Below, in pieces: positions 19,928-29,279 of a DNA stretch of 64,000 nucleotides; the stretch's first letter is position 1; each line of letters starts with the position of its first letter. Both the position numbers and the translations under genes were made by a program. The stretch covers positions 337,501-401,500 of the forward strand of contig OZ037846.1 of NCBI GenBank assembly GCA_964035575.1, given 5' to 3'. This DNA comes from Rhynchopus sp. YZ270_cl-10 (lineage: Eukaryota; Euglenozoa; Diplonemea; Diplonemida; Diplonemidae). Below the pieces are notes generated by a model. That model did not search any database. It saw only the letters and a program-made list of their open reading frames with translations, and was not told the DNA's origin.

Positions 19928-22452
19928 TAGGCCTCCCCAACGTCTTTTATATAAAAGACGTCTTTTACGTCTTTTACGTCTTTTAATGTCTTTTAAAATC
20001 TGGGTTTTTGGGGATAAAAGACATAAAAGACATAAAAGACATTGTTTTGACGTAAGCTGCAGAACACCACTAACCCCAACCCCAACCCCACACTTCATTT
20101 CACACCACAGAAGGTTTATTGAGGAACATTAAATAAAAAAAAGAAAAAAAGATGCCGAAGGCAAAATGTTGGACTGGGGATCTGTTGAAGATTGTCTCGG
20201 GGAAGCTAGAGTGCGAGTGCGGAGACACTATGGGTAAATCTTCAAACGCTGAACGCAGGAAAGGTCACATTTTGCATTGCGAGCAAGCTACGGACGCGCA
20301 GAAGAAGAGAGCGAAGGACGAGCTTGCGGCACTGGAGAGGAAGAGGAAGAGGAAGAGGAAGAGGGATGAAGCCGACGCAGAGGACGACGACGACGACGAG
20401 GAAGCTGCTCCAGCGCAGGGGAACGAAGTCACAGCTGCCAACCCAGTGCCAGGGGAAGAACCACCAGCACCACCTACCGTGATCGATGCGGATGAGCCAG
20501 TGCTGCCTTCATCCAACCTCACAGAACCCCCAAGAACTCAGACCTCCGATTTAGTTCCCGCTCCTCCTCTTCCCAAAAGACAGCGTCAGTCGTTGCTTCA
20601 CGTCTCTCCTGCAACAACCGCCACACAGCAGACGCGCATCGACATGGCGCAAGCGCGCTGGTGGTTCTCCGGAAATATTCCGTTCAACCAAACCCGCAAC
20701 CCTTTTTTTAAAGATTTTGTCCGTGAATTGCGGGGGACGGTGAGACACATTGCGACCGATGACATGTTGCGAGACTCGTTGCTGAATGCCGTGTACGACG
20801 AAGAAGTCACCCCCCTCATTCAGCAGCTCGAAAAGGAGGAATACGTCGTCCTCCACGCCGATGCTTGGTTGTCACGGCACAACAAAGACCATGTGATCTC
20901 GTTTACCGCAACAGCTCCGTGGCGCCTCAACCTTGAGACGGCGACAATGGAGGAGAAGAGCTTCACCGCCGCCATCCTGCTTACATACTTCCAGAAAGTA
21001 GGGTCGGAGAGGACAGGGGTCAAATGGGTGGCTGTGGTGGTTGATGGGGGCTCGAATGTGTGGTCAGCAGCGAAACAGTGGGCCGAGGCGAACGGGATTG
21101 TGTGTATTTTGTGCGTGTGTCATTGTGCCAATCGTTTTTTAAACGACACAATCGGGTTCAGGCAGAAGAACAAAAAGCCTGTAAAGATGCCCTTTACACA
21201 CGTGTCGGAGTGGGTACACGCAATGATCTCCGCTATCAGGAATACGGAATCATTTCGTAAAACGTACCTGAAGAAACAAGTGGAGTTGAACTCCACCAAC
21301 AAGGGACTTCCCCATGCACCCATGGATGTCCGCTGGTTGACGACCTGCACCGCGTTCGAGGACATTGCAGGGAACATCGAGGTGTTGCGCGCCATCAACG
21401 ACGACCCCGAGGAGGCATCCCTCTAGAGGCAATATCCTCAAATCACGAGGCTTTTCGACGACATGGGGTTCTTCCAGGAATTCCATTTTACCCTAAAACT
21501 GTTGAAGCCTGTGAATGCGCTAATCCTGATGCTAGAGGGCGATGAGGCAAGGCTGGGACAGGTGATTCCGTGCTGGTGGGCGATGAAGAAGTACTTCAAC
21601 ACACTGACGGTGCCCCCCACGTTGCAAGAGAAGTTCGACACGGTAGTAGAGTCACTTGACAAACGCAAAACCCGCTACGAGAACTGCCCCGTCTGCCTGA
21701 CCGCCATGATTCTCCACCCCAGCCTCTACATCGAACAAGAAGTGAAAGAACCGTCGTTGCTGACCCCCTTCTTGAAACTCTTCGACCCTGCTGAGTACCT
21801 GAACAAAGCTGAGAAAGCAGTGAAGACCCTTGGGGGAGAGCAAGCGGAGCAGGAGCTGGTCGACTTCATGACCAAAGAGGGCAAGTACCAGAGCACCAGC
21901 ATGTGGGCTAATGCCAAACAGAAGAACGTATGTGATCAAAAATAAACACTTCCTTCTATTTTCCTCACGACAGCCTGAAGATTGGTGGAGAATTGCAGCT
22001 AAGCTGATGAGAGGCACGTCACTTCCAGCGCTGGGAGTGAAATACTGTCGCATAGTTCCGCACTCGGCCAACCAGGAGAGGTTCTTCTCCATGATGGGAA
22101 GAATCAGTGACGGCCGCGAGTGCCTGGATATCCAGCGTTTGCACAAGATGAGTGCTGTAAGCACGTGTTTGCATGACAAGATAAAGAGCAGGCAAAAATA
22201 GCCACTGTTTACCCTCTCTACAAGGGAAAAAAAAAAACCAAAAAATCAAGATCAGAAGCAAAAATATCAAAAACGTCAGAAAAACCCATTTGTACCCTTC
22301 TCCACTGTTCCCCTCCAGCCAGTAACCTCTACGAGTGCATGTATACCACCATGGTCTTTTATATGTCTTTTACGTCTTTTATATGTCTTTTATGTCTTTT
22401 ATACGTCTTTTATGTCTTTTATTTTTGGGGTAGACGATTTTGGGGAGGCCTA
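19928..22452 (+). mobile_element. hAT DNA transposon (about 2.5 kb)
   Basis: The short inverted ends are TAGGCCTCCCCAA (19928-19940) and TTGGGGAGGCCTA (22440-22452). Inside each end are clustered GTCTTTTA/TAAAAGAC words (19942-20042 and 22357-22427), in both orientations on the left, like the subterminal transposase-binding repeats of hAT elements. A hAT transposase gene occupies the interior. No 8-bp target duplication is visible; the right end runs directly into a 9-bp microsatellite, which may have erased it. Confidence 0.75.
20152..22201 (+). pseudogene. hAT transposase, one in-frame stop, one short intron
   Basis: The coding frame runs 20152-21927, then 21974-22201 after a 46-bp GTATGT...ACAG intron, 666 codons in all. 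The N terminus has a BED-like zinc finger (CECG...GHILHC, 21-43), then a basic segment (KRKRKRKRD, about 64) and an acidic Pro-rich linker. The RNase H-like catalytic core shows D237 in LHADAWLS and D298 in VVVDGGSNV. The C-terminal hAT dimerisation region begins at the exon 2 start (EDWWRIAAKL...LPAL) and includes HSANQERFFSMMGRI. A single TAG at 21424-21426 (codon 425) interrupts the frame; the frame continues unchanged after it, and a C-to-T change of a Gln codon is the simplest cause. The copy is therefore probably dead, but only recently. Confidence 0.8.
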
Positions 22453-22680
22453 GTGTATACTGTGTATACTGTGTATACTGTGTATACTGTGTATACTGTG
22501 TATACTGTGTATACTGTGTATACTGTGTATACTGTGTATACTGTGTATACTGTGTATACTGTGTATACTGTGTATACTGTGTATACTGTGTATACTGTGT
22601 ATACTGTGTATACTGTGTATACTGTGTATACTGTGTATACTGTGTATACTGTGTATACTGTGTATACGGTGTATACGGTG
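22453..22680 (+). repeat. (TGTATACTG)n 9-bp array
   Basis: About 25 copies of a 9-bp unit, degenerating at the right end (CGGTGTATACGG, TGTATGTTGTG). It begins exactly at the right end of the hAT element. The complementary unit forms the array at 35235-35635. Confidence 0.95.
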
Positions 22681-22709
22681 TATGTTGTGTACTGTGTTCT
22701 GTGCAGAAA

Positions 22710-22905
22710 TTGACCAAAAACGAGAACTTGTCCATTTCGGCAAATTGACCCCACCACTGGCCGGACGGATTCCGGAAATGCAAATGCCGGCGTTTAAAAG
22801 CTTCACCAACGAAAACAAAATATTTTTCCAACACCGGTATACCCCCCTTATCAGCATGACAACTGGTAGAAACACGGGGAATCGGTTAGGGCGCCACACC
22901 AAGTG
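22710..22905. repeat. Fragments of two dispersed repeats
   Basis: 22725-22790 matches the right end of the 18870-19285 element (GAACTTGTCCA, TTGACCCCACCA, CGGACGGATTCC). 22815-22905, in reverse complement, matches 36277-36362 (GGTGTGGC, TTAACCGATT, a GGGGGG tract and GTTGGAAAA). Confidence 0.6.
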
Positions 22906-23233
22906 GTGTTTCTTTTCCCGAAGTCATGTAGCTTTCGAGATGAGCTCTGCCTGAGATGTGTGGTGGGCGTGTTGCTTTGAGGACCTCCCAGTCGCGTACA
23001 ATCGCCCCCATCGCGACCATGTCACGTATGTCTACCTGAGTGCAGTTATCTTCGATGAAGGTGAGGAGGGTGCTTGTACTCTTGTCTTCCGGGTGTTCCA
23101 AGAGGAGTGCGCATCGATGTGCAGCAGCTCCTTACTCCTTTCCCGTGCAATTCTCCCAACGGCGCGTCAGGTCATCGCGCACAGTCCTGCACAGTGCTGC
23201 TCTCCACTGTTTCTCAGTCAGTGCAGAAAAAAA
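22886..23233 (-). pseudogene. Unrecognised broken coding frame
   Basis: One minus-strand frame reads with protein-like composition (SALTEKQWRAAL, then RRWENCTGKE, one TAA, then ALLLEHPEDKSTSTLLTF, EDNCTQVDIRDMVAMG, VRDWEVLKATRPP). A single stop interrupts it. No family was recognised; a degraded transposase or host gene fragment are both possible. Confidence 0.3.
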
Positions 23234-23557
23234 TCGGGGGGGCCCGGGGTATTGTAATTAATTAAATGATCTGCACGCACCCACACGTCACACCCTCACA
23301 ATGTCACACTCACCCAACACACAACAAATTATTTTAGTAAACGGATGCTACACTCGCGCATGGATGACACGCCAATTTGAAATCATGCACGTAATACCAC
23401 AGCAGAAATAATTTTGTGCTCTCATCATCACTCTAAACACATTCAGGTACGACGAGATCTTTGTTCCTGCTGCGTCAAGAGTTCATCGGGATGTGTGGCG
23501 AGGCTTTATGTTCCTCTCATACTGGCCCGTTCCAGCAAAAAAAGCCCACTTTTGCGA
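23234..23557. other. No gene recognised
   Basis: CAC-rich sequence (CACACTCACCCAACACACAAC). Nothing was recognised. Confidence 0.4.
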
Positions 23558-23625
23558 TGACACCCGATGACACCCGATGACACCCGATGACGCCCGATGA
23601 CGGCCGATGACACCCGATTTAGCGC
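23558..23625. repeat. 10-bp minisatellite (GATGACNNCC)n, copy 2
   Basis: Six to seven GATGAC-ACCC/GCCC/GGCC units, the same family as 18246-18316. It lies just left of the transposon at 23650. Confidence 0.9.
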
Positions 23626-23923
23626 GATTACCCCCCCCCCCCCCCCCGGTAGGGGGCGTAATGGCCTTAAGGAAGGGTGAAGCCAAACCACAAAAAACGG
23701 GAAAAACTACTTTTGACCAGGGAAAAATGCCAAAATCCACCTCAAAAACACCCTGGGACCCCCTGTCGGGCAAAAATTGGCACCAGAACCATGAAAAATG
23801 CAAAAAAAATGGTGAAATATGGTGAAATATGAGGTAAAATGGGTGAGGGTTGGGAGGGCACTTTTTACAAAATTTTCTGATCCCCCCCGTCTCCCCTCTT
23901 ATGCACAAAACTGGCTAGATATG

Positions 23924-25108
23924 TTATGTGCCCCTCCCCCTCTTCCCCTTTCCCCTTGGTCTGTGCACTCTCAGTGTCTGCTTGTCCGATGGCGGGGTGT
24001 ACGTCTCCGTGGCAATAGCCTTGGCAACGTCCTTCTTCAGTAGTGGCTGAGTAGCAGGGAGCCCCAATTTCTCATACTGTTCACGAAGCTCGTGGGATTT
24101 AAACTTCTTTGCGAGTCTGTTTTCTTCCGCCACCTTAGTGTCCACTGCGTGTATCCTCTTGTACACTTCTCGGATTGACTCCACAGGCTCCTTCTGTGCA
24201 GCAACTATGTCTTTCATTTTTAATGGGATGTGGGCCAATGATTTGGAGTTGTATCCCCACATGGCCAGGCCGAGAACAGTGCATGGGTTCGTCTGATTCA
24301 TGAGCCTGCCAGAGACCCAAGCAAGGTAGCCGTTAAACCCCTCGACATAGTCGTTGGTGCATGCGGTAGCGTTTCTCTGGGCTTCTGTGGCGTTCGAAGG
24401 CTGTGGCCAAGAAGAGAGGTAGCGGGTCCACGTTTCCTCCATCACTCCCGCAGTTTCCTTCAGGAGCTTCTTGAACTTCACGACGTTACCCTTTGTTGTG
24501 GCTATTGTTTTGGCCTGGGTAACGCCGACCAGCTCCTCAGACACCCACTCAGGAAACACCCCCTTTTTCAATACAGAGATGAGCTCTGTAATAGCAGGGT
24601 ACCCAACTTCTTCGGCGTACTTGGAGTTTTTAACTCCGTCCTTCTTCAGGTACTGCAATGCCTTCAGAAAAAAGGCATTCACAAGTGTGAGCACCGCAAG
24701 CACAAGGCGGGTTTCCCTGTCTTCGAGGAGGTGCTCCAGGGCATCATTCTCAATGGTGAGATGTCCCTTAGCCACCAAGTCCTTGTACCTGCCAGTGTGG
24801 TGCAAGATACGGGCAGCATTCGTACTAATGTACGCAAAATGGCTGCCGACTTCACGCTGCAGAGTCATGCCCGCCGGCCATCTGCCTTCTTCCGCAATGG
24901 CGTAAGCCCTCACTGCCGACCCGCTCTTCGTCGTCCACGCAGTTGCTCCGGCGTCACAAGCGGTGGCGAAGCTTCCGATCCAGGTCTTGAGACGGTCTGA
25001 GCCGTCGTCAAGTGTATTATCCAGACCATCAAGCAAAACCGTCTCGGTTTGGTAAGCGTCCGAAAGTGTCCAAGCGTCCCCACTCTTGCATTGGGGTTTG
25101 GGGTGCAT
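23924..25108 (-). CDS. Candidate transposase of the 34-bp-TIR transposon
   Basis: 394 codons from an ATG directly preceded in frame by TAA GGG. No named family was recognised. The middle has helical, mostly hydrophobic segments (RLVLAVLTLVNAFFLKALQY). A conserved-looking block (ACTNDYVEGFNGYLA, about 250-265) resembles the Glu-containing, Asn-rich region of some RNase H-fold transposases; this is a weak likeness. The C terminus is basic (RVHRPRGKGKRGRGT), as in DNA-binding proteins. It is the only long frame inside a transposon with intact ends, which is the main reason to call it a transposase. Additional 5' exons could lie in the duplicated region upstream, since the 394-aa product lacks an obvious DNA-binding domain. 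Confidence 0.5.
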   Translation of the reverse strand: MHPKPQCKSGDAWTLSDAYQTETVLLDGLDNTLDDGSDRLKTWIGSFATACDAGATAWTTKSGSAVRAYAIAEEGRWPAGMTLQREVGSHFAYISTNAARILHHTGRYKDLVAKGHLTIENDALEHLLEDRETRLVLAVLTLVNAFFLKALQYLKKDGVKNSKYAEEVGYPAITELISVLKKGVFPEWVSEELVGVTQAKTIATTKGNVVKFKKLLKETAGVMEETWTRYLSSWPQPSNATEAQRNATACTNDYVEGFNGYLAWVSGRLMNQTNPCTVLGLAMWGYNSKSLAHIPLKMKDIVAAQKEPVESIREVYKRIHAVDTKVAEENRLAKKFKSHELREQYEKLGLPATQPLLKKDVAKAIATETYTPPSDKQTLRVHRPRGKGKRGRGT

Positions 25109-25840
25109 CCCTTAACGTACTTTCCCCCAAACATGGTGGGTTACACCCCCCAGGAGGTGGCAGGATGACATGTGGGGGTCCTTGGAGGCCAACGACGTGT
25201 ACTTACAACTTTAACTTGAAAAAAAATATGAAAAAATACGCAAAAAACGCAGCAAAATCGGGCTAAAATAGGGCCTCGGAGCCCAAAAAACCCAAAAAAA
25301 TGTCATATTTTCGACTGATAAAGCCCCAAAAACACATATAAACACCCTGATAACCCCAGAAAAATCATTTTGGGTGTGTTTTGGACACTTTAGATGACGC
25401 TACAGCACTTTGGGTGGTCATGCAACACATGCGGGGTATTTGAGGGAAAGGTGCGTTTTGCAACCGTTACGCAACCGTTACGCGATGCAAGAGTGGATTT
25501 TGGGGCGCATCCCTCGACGTACTTTCCCCCAAACATGGTGGGTTACACCCCCCATGAAGTGGCAGGATGACCTGCGGGGGTCCTTGGAGGCCACAGACAT
25601 GTACTTACAACTTTAAATTGGATTTTTTTTTGAAAAAAAACTCAAAAAATACGGTAAAATTGGGCAAAAATGGGGCCTTCACGGCCTTTTGCCACAAAAA
25701 TAAACCCATTTTCGACGAAATTTTCCCCAAAATCACATAGAAATACCCATACAAACCCCAAAAAAATCGATTTGGGTGTGTTTTCGACACCTTAGACGAC
25801 TCCAAGTCACTTTAAAGTTCCATGCAAGAGTAAGCCTTAA
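25081..25840. repeat. 402-bp tandem duplication inside the transposon
   Basis: 25081-25440 and 25486-25840 repeat the same order of blocks: CGTACTTTCCCCCAAACATG, GGTGGGTTACACCCCCCA, GGGGGTCCTTGGAGGCCA, GTACTTACAACTTTAA and, later, TTTGGGTGTGTTTT. The offset between blocks is 402 bp. The copies differ moderately. It lies upstream of the candidate transposase and may carry its promoter. Nothing coding was recognised in it. Confidence 0.75.
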
Positions 25841-26262
25841 ATCGGCCTTTTTCCGTAACATTTTTGTAACATGTTTTGGAGTCATTTTTTCAAAAAAAAC
25901 CAAATTGTTTTTGTCCCTAAGTCGTCCATTGGTGGTTTCAGTGGGTTCTCTGACCTAGATCGTAGATCCCAGGGTGTACCCCGCCGGTTTTTAGCAGATT
26001 TATTAACTTTTTCCGGGAAAAAGGTGAAAATATTCAAAAAGCTTCACCCTTCCTTAAGGCCATTACGCCCCCTAACCCCCCCCGGAAAACGCTCCACAGG
26101 CGGGGGGAAAAAAAGTGAAGGGGGAAAAAAACCCTGATCCGTATTCCACCCAAGAGGGCTTTTGTTGCAGTTCCGAGCGAATCACGGCTAGTGCAGTTAT
26201 CAAGAAAGGTGCGTCAAACATGAAGCAAGTGCCAGATGTAAATCTGAGCAAACACAACAGTG

Positions 26263-27978
26263 CTACTTCACGGAACACATCTGAGAGCAACACACAACAC
26301 TGCACGTCCCAGAAGGAACTGCGTGTGCTGGTGTGCCAACCCCTCCCGCAGCTGTCCATGCCTCAGCAACGTCAAGGTCAGACTGCTCACCAAGCAGGTA
26401 CCCACGCACGGCAGTGTTGTACTCCTCCCAATGCTTCTTCCCACCTATCATGTACATCCACTCGTCAACTGCTCCTGCTGAAGCACTCAGCTGAGCCATC
26501 ACTTCCGCCACAACCTGTGCCTCACAGCCAGAGGCAACCTCCACCTTGCACGGAAGCAGACGCAGCTGGTGTTCGCACTCAGCATCGCTGAAGCATATCC
26601 TGTTGCACACCACATCACACCCCAGCATACGCCCCACACGTTCCAGCCCGTTCACATCACGCACAAGCTCCCCCACCATGCTGAACCGACGCATCACCTC
26701 ACAACCCATGTCACCACGCAGCACCTTCCCAGTCGCAACACCAGCATTCACCTTCTCACAAAAGCTGCTCGCACCCTTCAGAAGCAGGCTTGCTGCGTGC
26801 AGTGCAGATGTGGCATGTGTCGCACACTGCTTCGAGGCGTTGAACGAACAGTGGATCCTGTCCCCGATGAACACGTCCACCATCCCACGTCTTGTCTCTG
26901 TTGCCTGCAGGGTCTTCAGGAGGAGAGTGGTGAAGAAGGAGGAGTAGGTCGCACTGTCCTTCTCCAGCAAATGCAGGGTGTCCTTCACGTTCAGTGTCAG
27001 CAGGGTTGCATGTACTGAGGACAGACCCAGTGGCAGACACACTGGCATGTTCGACGTCGAAAGTCTCGAATCAAACGAGTCAGAGCGTCTAAGTGTACTT
27101 TGCGTGGACTCCGACTGTTCATCCACATCCTGAAACGGCAGACACGTCTTCGGGAGGTACGCTTTGTACATGCGCAGGTTCTTCTCCAGTCTCCACAGGG
27201 CAGCAGTCATCCCCTCAGGCAGGTCACCCCCATGCACGTCCAGCATCTCCGCCACCTGCTCCACGTCGTACCCCGCAAGAAGCGACGCAATCTCCTGCAC
27301 AACGCTGATCGTGCGCCTCATTGACTCCTGTTCCTTCAGCACGTTGTGCGCAAACCTGCGTGTCACGAAGAAGTCGATCAGGAAGACAGCAACAGTGGAA
27401 ATAAGGCCAAAAGGGGGAAATGACGTCTTGCAGGGCAAGAACTCGCAGTCTGTCTTTTCCAGAATCAGCGCTCTCCTGCTGTGTTCACCTTCGTGCGGCA
27501 ATGACCCAGGAAAGTCAAACAAACCAAACCTGAAGGATTCCTCACATCCCATGAGACACAGCCACACCACTGTCGCACCCACGAACCATGCACTGTACCG
27601 TGATGGCACTTCCATCACAAGCAACATGTCCACAACCAGGATCAGAATTGGCCAGGCAAAGTAACCAAAAGTACGTGTGTCCAAATCCCACATGAAGAGA
27701 CCAATGCCAGAGATGTACATGATGCCCACCACAAACGTGGTGTGCAGTTGCTGCTTGCAGAGCACCTTAACAATGGCGATCAACCCAGCTGTGACGATTA
27801 TGCAAGACCCGATTTTGAAAACAATCTTGGGCTGAACGTCGCTCTGCTCCTGAAGCAAAGTGGCAAGAGTAGTAGCAAATACTGTAACCACACAGAACAC
27901 AAACATGGTGGTGCGCTTCTTCACCTCGTCAGCACTGAGAGACCCATCAATGGTCAGTGCGCTGTTCAGGCACCGCAT
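26263..27978 (-). CDS. Six-helix membrane nucleotide-cyclase-like protein, copy 1
   Basis: 571 aa. The start is the ATG at 27978 (MRCLNSALTIDGSL), conserved in all four copies; earlier in-frame codons are GTG only. Six hydrophobic helices lie at about 23-42, 52-73, 78-97, 103-121, 129-145 and 190-206. Next come a helical linker with a KAYLPKTCLPFQD motif like that preceding cyclase domains in other protists, a variable Ser/Thr/Asp-rich segment, then a domain resembling class III adenylyl/guanylyl cyclase (about 325-480). The Asn-x3-Arg pair (VNGLER) is kept. The first metal-binding Asp of the FxD motif is not evident (LTLNVKD), so catalysis is doubtful. It is likely a membrane signalling or pseudo-cyclase protein. 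Ends in TAG. Confidence 0.7.
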   Translation of the reverse strand: MRCLNSALTIDGSLSADEVKKRTTMFVFCVVTVFATTLATLLQEQSDVQPKIVFKIGSCIIVTAGLIAIVKVLCKQQLHTTFVVGIMYISGIGLFMWDLDTRTFGYFAWPILILVVDMLLVMEVPSRYSAWFVGATVVWLCLMGCEESFRFGLFDFPGSLPHEGEHSRRALILEKTDCEFLPCKTSFPPFGLISTVAVFLIDFFVTRRFAHNVLKEQESMRRTISVVQEIASLLAGYDVEQVAEMLDVHGGDLPEGMTAALWRLEKNLRMYKAYLPKTCLPFQDVDEQSESTQSTLRRSDSFDSRLSTSNMPVCLPLGLSSVHATLLTLNVKDTLHLLEKDSATYSSFFTTLLLKTLQATETRRGMVDVFIGDRIHCSFNASKQCATHATSALHAASLLLKGASSFCEKVNAGVATGKVLRGDMGCEVMRRFSMVGELVRDVNGLERVGRMLGCDVVCNRICFSDAECEHQLRLLPCKVEVASGCEAQVVAEVMAQLSASAGAVDEWMYMIGGKKHWEEYNTAVRGYLLGEQSDLDVAEAWTAAGGVGTPAHAVPSGTCSVVCCSQMCSVK

Positions 27979-28126
27979 CGTTGGGCTTTTGATCCTCACA
28001 AACCTTTGCTGTGTGTGGAGCAGGGGTGTGTGGATGTGTGTTGTGTGCACTGGTGGGTGGTGTGGGTTCAGTGTTGGGAGATGGACGTAACCGCCACAAT
28101 CGGGGTGCTTTGCACAGAACTTAACG

Positions 28127-28972
28127 CTATATTCGCTTTTCCAAAAAAGCGAATAAAAGACTCGTTCGCTTTTTGTTCACTTTATTCGCAAAAGCGAATA
28201 TACCAGACCTGTGTTCGTGCACTTTCGGCACAACGCCACAGACAGGCCAAACATCGTTAGACTCAGAGGAGTGCCTGCTGCAGCATCAATCATGAGTAAA
28301 CTCCCAGCAACAAGGGGCGCCTTTTGGCGGGCGTTGTTGAGGGTATTTGGGGTGCAAAGTTTTCCACAATTTTGATGCGCGGGTACAGAAATGTTGTCTT
28401 GTTATTTCATCTCTAGGACCGGGAAAACATGGCCACGGGTGCGAATGTAAATGTCAATCGCGTTTAACCACTGGGGATCACGCTACTACCACCCGCGATG
28501 ACTTGGATCAAAACGATAATTCAGAACAAAACAACACCTTGGCCCGTACCCACTAAATTGCCGCGCTTCAAGAGCATGACCTGACCAAAAATACTGTGAT
28601 AAAAAGGCAACATGCCCAGCCACAAGGAGCGTGAATTGCGCTTTGGGTTTTCTGGGGAACGTAATATTGTGCCTACTCCTCTGCAAGCAGAAGAGAGACT
28701 TTCCTGAAGGTTTCCAAAGGTAGAATTACTTTGCAATGCTATGCTCCCTGGGTTAAAGTTGCTATGGCAGTGACTGACGTTCCCACCAACACCAAGCAAC
28801 ACGACTGCACCTGCAGCATGGCGCCTTTATCTTGGCGTCGTTGCCGCCCACGGTTGCGGGTATTGGGGGATCTAAGGGGACTCACACACTACTTGACAAA
28901 AAATACTTTGCTTTTTATTTGCGTTTCACTCGCTTTTCCATTCCTTATTGATTCGCTTTATTCGCCACGTTG
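28127..28972 (+). repeat. Spacer repeat between cyclase-like copies 1 and 2
   Basis: TTCGC-rich sequences lie at both ends (28131-28200 and 28914-28972). The body 28200-28810 matches 31520-32110 and, inverted, 4014-4745. It carries the conserved block CAAGGGGCGCCTTTTGGCGG and a GAACAAAACAACACCTTGG block. The region 28826-28972 matches 631-780. No gene was recognised. It is a dispersed repeat co-amplified with the cyclase-like genes. Confidence 0.75.
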
Positions 28973-29279
28973 CAATGCCTCATACGCTCAACGTCTTCGA
29001 AGCGCAGCAACAGTGTGGGCAACATCAGCACTGTTCCGTGCAGAAACACAGAAATTGACTGTTGGGTAAGAACTACATTCCCATCTCGTTCATCACTCGA
29101 TAAATGACGGTGGGCTTTACATTTCGTGGAATCATGAATTCGACACAGATTGGTATTAGAAACTAAATCAAACGTAACGTAACTAAACTGGACCAAACAT
29201 TTCCCAAACACAGTTATCAAGAAAGGTCTGTTGAACATGAAGCAAGTGCCAGATGTAAATCTGAGCAAACACAACAGTG

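Larger units (their letters stand above)
23650..26074. mobile_element. 2.4-kb DNA transposon with perfect 34-bp terminal inverted repeats
   Basis: 23650-23683 (TAGGGGGCGTAATGGCC then TTAAGGAAGGGTGAAGC) is the exact inverse of 26041-26074. The flanks are A-C17-GG on the left and A-C8-GG on the right. This fits a target-site duplication of about 11 bp whose C run later changed length; a coincidence of C tracts cannot be excluded. A single minus-strand gene (23924-25108) is inside, with a 402-bp tandem duplication upstream of it. Intact ends indicate recent insertion. Superfamily unassigned; the duplication length would suit a Mutator-like element. Confidence 0.75.

Noticed and set aside
21424-23140. 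Alternative genetic code in which TAG/TAA encode Gln
   Set aside because: In-frame TAG (hAT) and TAA (22886-23233) suggested it. But the LINE ORFs (over 1800 codons), EF-hand and CAP-WD40 genes contain no TAR codons, and TAG is the shared stop of all four cyclase-like copies.
28010-28050. Upstream start adding 24 residues to cyclase-like copy 1
   Set aside because: The upstream codon is GTG and the extension is interrupted in the other copies; the conserved ATG (MRCLNS) is preferred.
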